Part shown: positions 53,420 to 61,129 of the stretch, in pieces
Layout of the letters: each line of letters starts with the position of its first letter
How positions within the stretch are numbered: position 1 is the stretch's first letter
Assembly (NCBI GenBank): GCA_035505095.1
Contig: DATJRE010000239.1
Span: 1-64,000 of the forward strand
Source of the DNA: JOPF133 sp035505095
GTDB taxonomy: Bacteria; Acidobacteriota; Terriglobia; Bryobacterales; Bryobacteraceae
Reading direction: 5' to 3'
Length of the DNA stretch: 64,000 nucleotides
Notes under the pieces: generated by a model
Database searches by the model: none
Told to the model about the DNA's origin: nothing
Seen by the model: the letters and a program-made list of their open reading frames with translations, nothing else
Made by a program: the position numbers and the translations under genes

Positions 53420-56065
53420 TTACTCGGAGCGCAGCATGGCCACCGGGTCGATCTGTACCGCGTGGAATACCGCCGGCAGTGCGGCCCCCAAGGCAACCGC
53501 CAGAATAGCCAGCGACGGGAGCGCCAGCATGACGGGATCGCCGGGCCGCACCTGGTAGAGTAGCGCCTCCAGATACCGCCCCGAGGCCATACCCAGTGCC
53601 AGACCGGCCGCGGCCCCGGCGCCGACCATCAGGAAGACTTCCGCGGTAACCCGCCGGGCGATATCGCCGGCCTGCGCGCCGATGGCGATGCGAATCCCGA
53701 TTTCGCGCCGCCGCGCGAGCACTGAGTAATCCAGCACGCCGTAGAGACCAATGCCCGCCAGCACCAGCGCGACCGCCCCGAAGAAGAGCGCCAGCATGGC
53801 CAGCAAACGCTCACGCACGGTCTGGCCGCGAACAATTTCGGCTTCGGTGCCGATTTCGCTGACGCGGAAATCCGGCCGCGCCTCGGGCACCGCGCGGCGC
53901 ATGGTGGAGGCGAGCGCCAGCGGGTTCGCCGCGGCGGTGCGTACCAGGATGGCGGCACTGCCGATGGGCCGGAAGGCGCCCTTCCCATCGATGCCGCGAA
54001 AGGGAGTATACGCCACCGGCAGAATCGGCTCGTGCAGGCTGCGGTAGGGGCTGTCGGGAACCACTCCGGTTACTTGATAAACATTGGCCCCCCTCGCGAA
54101 AGTCTTTCCGATGGGACTCTCCCCATGGAAGAACTGCCGGACGAATGTCTGGTTGATGATCGCCGCGCCGGGAGTGGTCTCGTCCGGGCGGAATGGCCGC
54201 CCCTCAATCAGCGGAATCTTCATGGTGTCGAGCCAGCCGGGCGAGACTGGCAGAAAGTAAGCCAGAACCGGGCCGGGCGGCGCACCGTCGATCGACACGA
54301 AGCTATTGGTGGAGTTCCCGGTCAGCAAGGGCCATCCGGCCAGGGCCACCTTCTCCACGCCGGGCACCCCGCGCAGGCGATCGGCCACCTGCTCCCAGAC
54401 CACCGGCGGCTGGGGACGCGACGGAATCACCGTGAGCGTCAGAATTCGATCCGCGGAGAAGCCCAGGGGCCGGTGCGATAACCGGTCGAAGGTGGCCACG
54501 AACAGCCCGGCGACGAACAGCACCAGAATGCAGAAGGCGGCCTGCGCCGCGATCAGCAAATGCATCAGGCGCCGCCGCGCGTGCGGGTCTTGGCCGCCTT
54601 TGAGGGCGCTCGCGGGTCGGGTGGCCGAAGCGCGCAACGCCGGAGCCAGGCCCAAGAGCACGGTGACCAGCACGGCCAGGGCCGCGCCGAATCCCCACAC
54701 GCGCCAGTCGGCCGGCAGCGCCAGCCGCACCGGATGCCCGGGCGAGCCAATGCGGCCCACTACGAACGGCGCGGCCCACCAGGCGAACAACGCGCCGGTC
54801 GCGGCGGCCAGAGCGGCCAGCATGGCGCTTTCCACCATCACCAGTTGCACCAGGCGCCCGCGCCCCGCGCCGATGGAGACACGCAGCGCCATTTCGCGGG
54901 CCCGCGCGGCGGCCTGGGCCATCATCAGATTCGCCACATTGGCGCAGGCAATCAACAGCACCAGGATCACCAGCACGCCGCCCGCCAGCAGGCCGCGGCG
55001 GTATTGCTCCTGTAAGTCGGAAAACCCCGCGGCGGCCGGCTCCAGGATGACGGTGTTGTCGATGAACTGCTCGATGAACTTCTTCGTCATCCCGGTGAAG
55101 CCCTTGGCCCGCTCCCTTTCGAAGGCGCGCGAAGTGGCATCCAGCCGTGCGCGGAGCGGTTCCAAGGCGGTGCCCGGGTAGACCCGCGCGAGCGTCCGAA
55201 TCCAGGTGGTGTCGTCGCGCACGACCCGGGGATCCATCATCGTAGGAAGGAAAATGTCGGTCACGGTTCCGGTTTCCGTGCCGGTGAATGGCTGCGGACC
55301 GACGCCCACAATCTCGAAGAGCCGGTCATCCAGCCGAAAAGTGCGGCCGATCGCTTTGGGGTCGCGTGCGAAACGGCGCGACCAGTAGTCGTAGGAGAGC
55401 ACCGCGTACGGATGCGCGCCCGGCTTCAAATCGTCGTCTTCGGTGAACAGCCGCCCGAGCGCCGGCCGCAGCCCCAACGAACCGAACATCCACCCGGAAA
55501 TATATTGCACGCAGGCCTTCTCCATATCCTGGTCCGACCCGTAGGTCAGATCGTTCCGCTCGGCATAGGAGACCGCGATCAACTCGGCCCGCCCTTTTAC
55601 GGCCGCCCGCATCAGGCGGAAATCCGGATAAGCCCAGCCATCGAAGCTCTGCGGCCGGCCATCGAAACCGATTCCCTGCCGGGCGAGGGCGTACATTTGT
55701 TCCGGGTTGGCCACCGGCAGCGGACGCAGCAGCAGCGCATCGATCAGCCGGAAGGCCCCGGTGCAGGCCCCGATGGCCAGCGCCAGCGACAGCACCGCCG
55801 CGGCCGAGGTTACTTTGCGCTTGGTGAGCTGCCGCCAGCCGAAAACCGTATCCGCGCGCAGCGATTCCAGCCACGCCACCAGCCGGATGTCGCGGCTTTC
55901 TTCGCCCTGCCGCAGCAGGGAGCCGAAGGCTCGCCGCGCTTCGGCGGGATCGCGGCCCTCGGCGACGGCCTCCTCGATGTGCAAACGCTGTTCTTCGTCG
56001 ATCTCGCGGCTCAACCGCTCGCCGCGAAGGGTATTGGCGATTCTCGACCAAAGCGACATATTCAC
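53420..56065 (-). CDS. ADOP-type ABC transporter permease (MacB/FtsX-like)
   Basis: 881 residues, GTG start at 56065 overlapping the PadR stop. The N-terminus holds the ADOP-specific helical domain LSREIDEEQRLHIEEAVAEG. Then comes helix ASAAAVLSLAL-like at about 85-110, a MacB-type periplasmic domain, three helices with an FtsX domain (about 380-490), a second periplasmic domain and a second FtsX domain near the C-terminus (LALFFGAVALVLAGIGLYGV, RREIGIRIAIGAQAGDIARR). It has no ATPase; partner ATPases of this acidobacterial family are usually absent nearby, as here. Role unknown, probably envelope or efflux. PadR-regulated by operon position. Confidence 0.92.
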   Translation of the reverse strand: MNMSLWSRIANTLRGERLSREIDEEQRLHIEEAVAEGRDPAEARRAFGSLLRQGEESRDIRLVAWLESLRADTVFGWRQLTKRKVTSAAAVLSLALAIGACTGAFRLIDALLLRPLPVANPEQMYALARQGIGFDGRPQSFDGWAYPDFRLMRAAVKGRAELIAVSYAERNDLTYGSDQDMEKACVQYISGWMFGSLGLRPALGRLFTEDDDLKPGAHPYAVLSYDYWSRRFARDPKAIGRTFRLDDRLFEIVGVGPQPFTGTETGTVTDIFLPTMMDPRVVRDDTTWIRTLARVYPGTALEPLRARLDATSRAFERERAKGFTGMTKKFIEQFIDNTVILEPAAAGFSDLQEQYRRGLLAGGVLVILVLLIACANVANLMMAQAAARAREMALRVSIGAGRGRLVQLVMVESAMLAALAAATGALFAWWAAPFVVGRIGSPGHPVRLALPADWRVWGFGAALAVLVTVLLGLAPALRASATRPASALKGGQDPHARRRLMHLLIAAQAAFCILVLFVAGLFVATFDRLSHRPLGFSADRILTLTVIPSRPQPPVVWEQVADRLRGVPGVEKVALAGWPLLTGNSTNSFVSIDGAPPGPVLAYFLPVSPGWLDTMKIPLIEGRPFRPDETTPGAAIINQTFVRQFFHGESPIGKTFARGANVYQVTGVVPDSPYRSLHEPILPVAYTPFRGIDGKGAFRPIGSAAILVRTAAANPLALASTMRRAVPEARPDFRVSEIGTEAEIVRGQTVRERLLAMLALFFGAVALVLAGIGLYGVLDYSVLARRREIGIRIAIGAQAGDIARRVTAEVFLMVGAGAAAGLALGMASGRYLEALLYQVRPGDPVMLALPSLAILAVALGAALPAVFHAVQIDPVAMLRSE

Positions 56066-56391
56066 ACCGTCCTCAGCACCCGATTCACCGCTGCCGTCAC
56101 CGCCTCCCAGCGCGACTCTTCGGCGTCAAGCTGCTTCCTGCCCGCGGCGGTCAATTCGTAGATGCGCGCCCGCCGCCCGGTGTCCTTGGTGATCCACTGG
56201 GCGCGGATCCAGCCTGCTTCCTCCATGCGGTGCAGCGCCGGATAGAGCGAGCCTTCCTCGGCGCGCAGCACCTCGCCGGACCAGTCCTTGATGGCCGTCA
56301 TGATGGCGTACCCGTGCAGTTTCGGTCGGCGCGAGAGAATCTTCAAGACCAGCAGATCGAGCGATCCCTGGAGCGAGTCGGTTTTCGGCAT
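56062..56391 (-). CDS. PadR-family transcriptional regulator
   Basis: 109 residues, ATG 56391. PadR winged HTH: GSLDLLVLKILSRRPKLHGY, EGSLYPALHRMEEAGWIRAQ, ARIYELTAAGRKQLDAEESR. The short class of PadR regulators is characteristically placed before ADOP permeases in Acidobacteriota. Overlap with the permease is GTGA. A palindrome spanning the promoter is a likely operator. Confidence 0.93.
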   Translation of the reverse strand: MPKTDSLQGSLDLLVLKILSRRPKLHGYAIMTAIKDWSGEVLRAEEGSLYPALHRMEEAGWIRAQWITKDTGRRARIYELTAAGRKQLDAEESRWEAVTAAVNRVLRTV

Positions 56392-56393
56392 AC

Positions 56394-56421
56394 TCAGACT
56401 TCGTAATATACAGACGTCTGA
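56394..56421 (-). promoter_or_regulatory. PadR operator candidate spanning TATATT
   Basis: TCAGAC (56394-56399) and GTCTGA (56416-56421) form an inverted repeat around a TATATT -10-like box on the minus strand, 13 bases before the padR ATG. The right arm is also part of a perfect CAGACGTCTG palindrome (56411-56420). Confidence 0.5.
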
Positions 56422-56522
56422 GGCAGGAAAAGGTTAGGTCTCTTTGGCGGTTGCCGGCCGCGCCTGGGAGGAATAGACTGCTTGGAGGCCCGACTCTGAG
56501 ATCGTTGGGGGCCGCTCGCCGC

Positions 56523-57509
56523 ATGAAAGCTGCCGTTTATTGCCGGTACGGACCGCCGGAAGTCGTGCAAATCAAGGACGTCGAAAAGCCCCTTCCCGCG
56601 GACAATCAGGTGCTTGTCCGGATTCAGGCGACTACCGTATCCGCCGCGGACTGGCGGATGAGAAGGGCCGTTCCCTTTATCGTCAGATTCATGACCGGCC
56701 TTTGGGCGCCAAAGAAGATCCGGATACTGGGGATGGAGTTCGCCGGAACAGTCGAATCCGTGGGAAGGACTGTAACCCGGTTCCGCGAGGGCGACCCGGT
56801 ATTTGGATCGACCGGGTTCAAGTTCGGCACACATGCCGAGTTTGTATGCCTACCGGAAGATGGCTTACTGGCGATCAAGCCGGTCAACATGACGTTCGAG
56901 GAAGCGGCCGCGGTCTTGTTTGGCGGAGTGTCGGCCTTGCATTTCCTCAAGAAGGCAAACATCCAAGAGGGACAGAAAGTGCTCATTTACGGAGCGTCCG
57001 GGAGTGTCGGGGTTTTCGCGGTTCAACTGGCGAAGCACTTCGGGGCACGTGTCACAGCAGTCTGCAGCACCGCCAATCTTAGCTTGGCGAAGTCTCTCGG
57101 CGCCGACGAAGTGGTGGACTACACTCGGGAGGATTTCTCGACAGCCCGCCGGGCTTATGACATCGTCTTCGACACGGTCGGCAAGAGCGGCTTCACGCGC
57201 AGCCTGAAATCCCTGAAGCGAGGCGGTTTCTATGTTCGTGTGGGGGGCTCCGGACGATTATCGTCGATTCTTGGAGGGATTCTTCAAGAGAAGTGGGCTT
57301 CCGTCATGGGGAATGCGAAGGTCATCGGCGGCGTGGGGAGCGGCACGCCGGGCGACGTCTCCTTTCTCAAGGGGCTCATCGAGGCCGGAAAGCTAAGGAC
57401 GGTCATCGATAGACGCTATTCGCTGGACGAGATCGCTGAAGCTCACCGTTACGTGGAGGCCGGCCACAAGAAAGGGCATGTGATCGTTGTTCTCGAACAG
57501 GCGTGCTGA
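56523..57509 (+). CDS. zinc-less MDR-family NAD(P)H oxidoreductase (quinone oxidoreductase-like)
   Basis: 328 residues from ATG 56523. Medium-chain dehydrogenase fold: MKAAVYCRYGPPEVVQI, ADNQVLVRIQATTVSAADWR, GMEFAGTVESVGRTVTRFRE and GDPVFGSTGFKFG, then Rossmann domain VLIYGASGSVGVFAVQLAKH and the end LDEIAEAHRYVEAGHKKGHV. The Cys/His catalytic-zinc and structural-zinc ligands of alcohol dehydrogenases are missing, so it belongs to the QOR-like, NADPH-preferring group. It is transcribed away from padR; 131 bp separate them. Confidence 0.88.
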   Translation: MKAAVYCRYGPPEVVQIKDVEKPLPADNQVLVRIQATTVSAADWRMRRAVPFIVRFMTGLWAPKKIRILGMEFAGTVESVGRTVTRFREGDPVFGSTGFKFGTHAEFVCLPEDGLLAIKPVNMTFEEAAAVLFGGVSALHFLKKANIQEGQKVLIYGASGSVGVFAVQLAKHFGARVTAVCSTANLSLAKSLGADEVVDYTREDFSTARRAYDIVFDTVGKSGFTRSLKSLKRGGFYVRVGGSGRLSSILGGILQEKWASVMGNAKVIGGVGSGTPGDVSFLKGLIEAGKLRTVIDRRYSLDEIAEAHRYVEAGHKKGHVIVVLEQAC

Positions 57510-57595
57510 ACTGTGGGGAAGCGCCACGGACGGCGGGGCCCGATCTCGCCGCCATCCGCTATACGCGCATGGAGCGGGCTAAATAAACAGCTAAA

Positions 57596-57616
57596 CTGGC
57601 AAGCTATCCTTGCCAG
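57596..57616. promoter_or_regulatory. perfect palindrome, candidate operator of the marR-MFS operon
   Basis: CTGGCAAG (57596-57603), spacer CTATC, CTTGCCAG (57609-57616), an 8-bp perfect inverted repeat, 33 bp before the marR ATG at 57649. Length and position fit a MarR dimer site. Confidence 0.7.
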
Positions 57617-57648
57617 ATTGCCTGCCGGTTCGCTATCATAAGATTGCC

Positions 57649-58077
57649 ATGCCGCGAAAGACCCTCGACGCCGCGGTGACCGATTTTCTTCATGCCATCG
57701 GTCTGCTGGTCCGCCGGGTGCGCGCGGCGGCGGCCTCGCAGGAGATCTCCCTGACCGAGAGCGCCGTCTTGAAGCGTCTGGCGCAGGATGGGCCGGCCAC
57801 CACCGCCGAACTGGCGCGCGCCGAAAGCATGCGGCCGCAGTCGATGGGAACCACCGTCGCGGCGCTGGAGGAAATGGGCCTGGTGGAACGCAAGCCGCAT
57901 CCTACCGATGGGCGTCAGGTGAACATTGCGCTGACCGCCAAAGGCGCCGCCGTCCGCCAGACCGCCCGCGACGCCAAGCGGACGTGGCTGGCCGAAGCCA
58001 TCGCCCAGCTCGGCCCGGAAGAGCGGGAAACCCTGTTTCAGGCCGGGGAGATCATCCGGAGGCTGGCGGAAAAGTGA
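57649..58077 (+). CDS. MarR-family transcriptional regulator
   Basis: 142 residues, ATG 57649. Winged HTH: LTESAVLKRLAQDGPATTAE, LARAESMRPQSMGTTVAALE, EMGLVERKPHPTDGRQVNIA. It is first in an operon with an MFS efflux pump (GTGA overlap) and an isochorismatase-like hydrolase, the standard arrangement for drug- or phenolic-responsive control. A perfect 21-bp palindrome upstream is the likely autoregulatory site. Confidence 0.93.
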   Translation: MPRKTLDAAVTDFLHAIGLLVRRVRAAAASQEISLTESAVLKRLAQDGPATTAELARAESMRPQSMGTTVAALEEMGLVERKPHPTDGRQVNIALTAKGAAVRQTARDAKRTWLAEAIAQLGPEERETLFQAGEIIRRLAEK

Positions 58078-59396
58078 AGCCCACCGCCAGTCCCGGTCGG
58101 CCGCGGGTTTCTTCGAGAGGTTCGCTGTCGCACGCCTGGCGCGCGCTGCGGCACCGCAACTTCCAGCTCTTCTTCTTCGGCCAGACCATCTCGATGGTCG
58201 GCACCTGGATGACGCGGCTGGCCACTGGCTGGCTGGTCTACCGGATGACCGATTCGGCGCTGCTGCTGGGGGTGGTCAGCTTCGCGGGTCAGATTGTGGC
58301 GTTTCTGCTGGGGCCGTTTGCGGGCGTCTGGGTGGAGCGCCTCAATCGCCGCCGGCTGCTGTTGTGGACGCAGGCGGCCGCCGCGGTTCAGTCACTCGCC
58401 TTGGCGGCCCTCACCCTGGCGCATGTCATCACCCTCCGGGAAATCATCGTCCTCACTGCTCTCCAGGGCTTGATCAACGCGTTCGACATGCCGGGGCGCC
58501 AATCCTTCCTGGTGCAGATGGTCGAGGACCGTAATGACCTTAGCAACGCCATCGCCATCAACTCCTCGATGGCCAATGGTGCGCGGCTGGTCGGCCCGGC
58601 CCTCGCCGGCCTGGTGATCGGGGCCGCCGGCGAAGGCTGGTGCTTCCTGATCGACGGCGTCAGCTACTTCGCGGTGATCGCCTCCCTGCTGCTGATGCGC
58701 ATCCCACCGCTGCACATCCGCCGGGCCGCGGCCAGCATGTTCGAACAAATGCGCGAGGGCTGGGACTACGTGCGCACCTTTCGCCCCATCCGCACCATTC
58801 TGCTGCTATTTGCCCTGATCAGCCTGATGGGCTGGCCGTACTCCGTGCTGCTGCCGGTGTTCGCCGGCCAGGTGCTGCACGGTGGTCCGCATACCCTCGG
58901 CTGGCTCACGGGAGCTTCCGGGACCGGCGCGCTGATTTCGGCGCTGTCGCTGGCGGTGCGTAAGACGGTGGTCGGGCTGACGCGCATGGTGCAGATCGCC
59001 GCCGCCACCCTCGGATGCGCCCTGATTCTCTTCGGCCTGTCGCACACGTTATGGCTCTCCCTGGTGCTGATGGTCTTCGCCGGCTTCGGCTTAATGCAGG
59101 GCGCATCGGTCAGCAACACCATCGTCCAGTCGCTGGTGACGGAAGACAAGCGCGCCCGCGTGATGAGCTATTACACCATGGCATTTTTCGGCGCGGCGCC
59201 GTTCGGCAGCCTGCTGGCCGGCGCGCTGGCTCAGCGGATCGGGGCGCCCCACACGGTCATGGTCACTGGCGCTTTCTGCGTCGCCGGCGCGCTCTGGTTC
59301 ACGCTCGATCTGCCAAAAGTCAACGCCCTCATGCGGCCGGTCTACTACGAGCTCGGGCTGCTGCCCGCTCGCGAAACCTCATCGTCAGTCCCGTAA
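58074..59396 (+). CDS. MFS transporter (MFS_3/EntS-like)
   Basis: 440 residues from GTG 58074, which overlaps the MarR stop; alternatives further in are possible because the first ~20 residues are Pro/Ser-rich. About 12 membrane helices begin with WRALRHRNFQLFFFGQTISM, an MFS_3 hallmark. Further motifs are GTWMTRLATGWLVYRMTD, FAGVWVERLNRRRLLLWTQA (motif A-like) and GLINAFDMPGRQSFLVQMVE. The group includes enterobactin and drug exporters. Likely exports the MarR ligand. Confidence 0.9.
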   Translation: MKPTASPGRPRVSSRGSLSHAWRALRHRNFQLFFFGQTISMVGTWMTRLATGWLVYRMTDSALLLGVVSFAGQIVAFLLGPFAGVWVERLNRRRLLLWTQAAAAVQSLALAALTLAHVITLREIIVLTALQGLINAFDMPGRQSFLVQMVEDRNDLSNAIAINSSMANGARLVGPALAGLVIGAAGEGWCFLIDGVSYFAVIASLLLMRIPPLHIRRAAASMFEQMREGWDYVRTFRPIRTILLLFALISLMGWPYSVLLPVFAGQVLHGGPHTLGWLTGASGTGALISALSLAVRKTVVGLTRMVQIAAATLGCALILFGLSHTLWLSLVLMVFAGFGLMQGASVSNTIVQSLVTEDKRARVMSYYTMAFFGAAPFGSLLAGALAQRIGAPHTVMVTGAFCVAGALWFTLDLPKVNALMRPVYYELGLLPARETSSSVP

Positions 59397-59410
59397 ACCG
59401 AAAGGAAACC

Positions 59411-59977
59411 ATGCCTCTCACCCAACTCGATACTACCCCCGCCCTGGTCGTGATCGACCTGCAAAAGGGCATTGTCGGCTTTCCCACCGTGCACCCCATC
59501 GCCGAGATCATCGCCCGAACCGCCCATCTCGCCCGTGCGTTCCGCGAGCGCGGTCTGCCGGTGGTTCTGGTCAATGTCTCCGGCATGGCTCCCGGCCGCA
59601 CCGATGCCGGAAGGCCCAAGTTTTCGTTTCCGCCCGATTGGACCGAGCTGGTCCCGGAACTGGAGCAGCAACCCGGCGACCACCTGGTCACCAAGCAGCG
59701 CTGGGGCGCCTTCCTGGGCACCACTTTGGACGACGATTTGCGCCGCCGCGGTGTCACCCAGATTGTCCTCACGGGCGTGGCGACCAGTGCCGGCGTCGAA
59801 TCGACCGCCCGTAGCGCTTACGACCTGGGCTACCACGTGGCATTGGTGGTGGACGCGATGACCGACCGCGATGTCGATTCGCACCGTCACACCGTGGAGA
59901 AGATTTTTCCCCGTCTGGGTGAGACCGCCACTACCGAAGACGTCCTGAAACTCCTGCAGGAGCGCCCGGCCCGGTAA
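59411..59977 (+). CDS. isochorismatase-family hydrolase lacking the catalytic cysteine
   Basis: 188 residues, ATG 59411 after AAAGGA, 14 bp downstream of the MFS gene. Fold motifs are PALVVIDLQKGIV (catalytic Asp), LVTKQRWGAF (Lys) and IVLTGVATSAGVESTARSAY. In amidohydrolase members such as nicotinamidase the last motif holds the nucleophile Cys; here that place is Gly. Isochorismatases PhzD and EntB also have Gly, so this may cleave a vinyl ether rather than an amide, or be inactive. Co-transcribed with marR and the MFS pump. Confidence 0.87.
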   Translation: MPLTQLDTTPALVVIDLQKGIVGFPTVHPIAEIIARTAHLARAFRERGLPVVLVNVSGMAPGRTDAGRPKFSFPPDWTELVPELEQQPGDHLVTKQRWGAFLGTTLDDDLRRRGVTQIVLTGVATSAGVESTARSAYDLGYHVALVVDAMTDRDVDSHRHTVEKIFPRLGETATTEDVLKLLQERPAR

Positions 59978-60000
59978 GCGCAATCTGCCTATAATCCGAT

Positions 60001-60630
60001 ATGCGGTCTGTCCCTCGCGCCAGGCGCCGGCTGGGCTTTTTCGGCGGCTTGGCCGTGCTGTTCCTGTGCGCGGTGGGTCTCTTCGCCATTCTGCAGCCAT
60101 GGTCCTTCCACATCGGCGGCCGATGGACGCCCACCACCACCTGGTATGGAGTGGGCCGGCTGCGCGACTCCACCGGCGCTCAGTATGGCTTGTACCTCTC
60201 CTTCTTTCCCGATAACACCTCGGACGGTGAAGGCGGGCTGCGCAGCGGACCCATGTTGCGCCACGACCTGCGTGGGAAGGCTACGGTTTGCACTGCCGGC
60301 GGCGCGCAGTACCGTTTCGACGTCCAGGGCGAGATTACAGGGGCCTGGCTGCGCACCGATGGCGCAGCAATGTTCCTCTCGCTGGGCGAGCCCCGCGGCC
60401 CCAAAATCCCGCGCTCTTTCAGCCTGTACGGTGCCTGGCATGGCCCGGAGCTGCCGCTCGACGATCACAAGACCATGTTCATGAACTTCCTTCCCGACGG
60501 CACTCTCACCCCATCCGGCCACTACACTGCCCCGGTCCCGGAAAAGCACGCTACCGTCACGCTCTCCTGGGGTTCCGAAAGCGACTTCGAGACGTTATGC
60601 GCGGACCTGCGCAGTGTCCCCGGCCGATGA
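60001..60630 (+). CDS. membrane-anchored hypothetical protein
   Basis: 209 residues. One N-terminal membrane helix (LGFFGGLAVLFLCAVGLFAI) follows five Arg, so the C-terminal part is outside the cytoplasm. That part is beta-rich (YGLYLSFFPDNTSDGEGG, YRFDVQGEITGAWLRTDGAA, MFMNFLPDGTLTPSGHYT). I do not recognise the family. TATAAT ends five bases before the ATG and there is no ribosome site, so the mRNA is probably leaderless. Stop and next ATG overlap (ATGA). Confidence 0.7.
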   Translation: MRSVPRARRRLGFFGGLAVLFLCAVGLFAILQPWSFHIGGRWTPTTTWYGVGRLRDSTGAQYGLYLSFFPDNTSDGEGGLRSGPMLRHDLRGKATVCTAGGAQYRFDVQGEITGAWLRTDGAAMFLSLGEPRGPKIPRSFSLYGAWHGPELPLDDHKTMFMNFLPDGTLTPSGHYTAPVPEKHATVTLSWGSESDFETLCADLRSVPGR

Positions 60631-60761
60631 GCGCCGCTTACAGGTTTGGCCCCTTCTTGGAATTGCATCTCCAGCCTGCAAGCGCCGCATCGTCGAGGCT
60701 GTGGCCCCGGCCGTGCCGGCGGGCGACGATATGCCCGAGATGGAACGCCCGCTCCCGGTGA
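60627..60761 (+). pseudogene. 44-codon ORF, possible remnant of a winged-helix regulator
   Basis: It begins with ATGA overlapping the upstream stop. The start MSAAYRFGPFLELHLQPAS resembles the N-terminus of acidobacterial OmpR-type wHTH regulators (Y/F-R-F-G-P-F-x-L), after which homology is lost and a stop follows. Could equally be chance. The rest of the gap to 60838 shows no feature. Confidence 0.25.
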
Positions 60762-60838
60762 TTGCCGCGTTGCTAAGATTAGATTTCACGCCGAAGCCGT
60801 CCAGTTCCGGCGCGTGCAAACGCTCGAGGTCCAGCACG

Positions 60839-61108
60839 ATGTGCCGAAGCATCAAGCCGCTTTTTAATTTCGATCCGCCCGTCAGTCCGGAGGAAATCCG
60901 CGCGGCGTCGCTCCAGTTCGTCAGAAAGATCAGCGGCTTCCACAAGCCGTCCAAGGCCAACGAAGTCTCGTTCGCTGCCGCGGTGGACGAAATTGCCGCT
61001 GTGTCCAACCGCCTCCTTCGCTCGCTCGAAACCGCCGCGCCGCCCAAGAATCGCGAAGAAGAGGCCGCCAAGGCCAAGAGTCGCGCTGCCGATCGATATC
61101 GCGCTTGA
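60839..61108 (+). CDS. DUF2277 protein
   Basis: 89 residues from ATG 60839, with CGAGG upstream. The motif MCRSIKPLFNFDPPVSPEEI and the core RAASLQFVRKISGFHKPSKA are diagnostic of DUF2277, a small helical family of unknown function common in soil Actinobacteria and Acidobacteria. The Lys/Arg-rich tail (KNREEEAAKAKSRAADRYRA) is typical. It is convergent with the reverse transcriptase gene, 21 bp away. Confidence 0.9.
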   Translation: MCRSIKPLFNFDPPVSPEEIRAASLQFVRKISGFHKPSKANEVSFAAAVDEIAAVSNRLLRSLETAAPPKNREEEAAKAKSRAADRYRA

Positions 61109-61129
61109 GCCGCGCGCGGCGCCGCAGGA

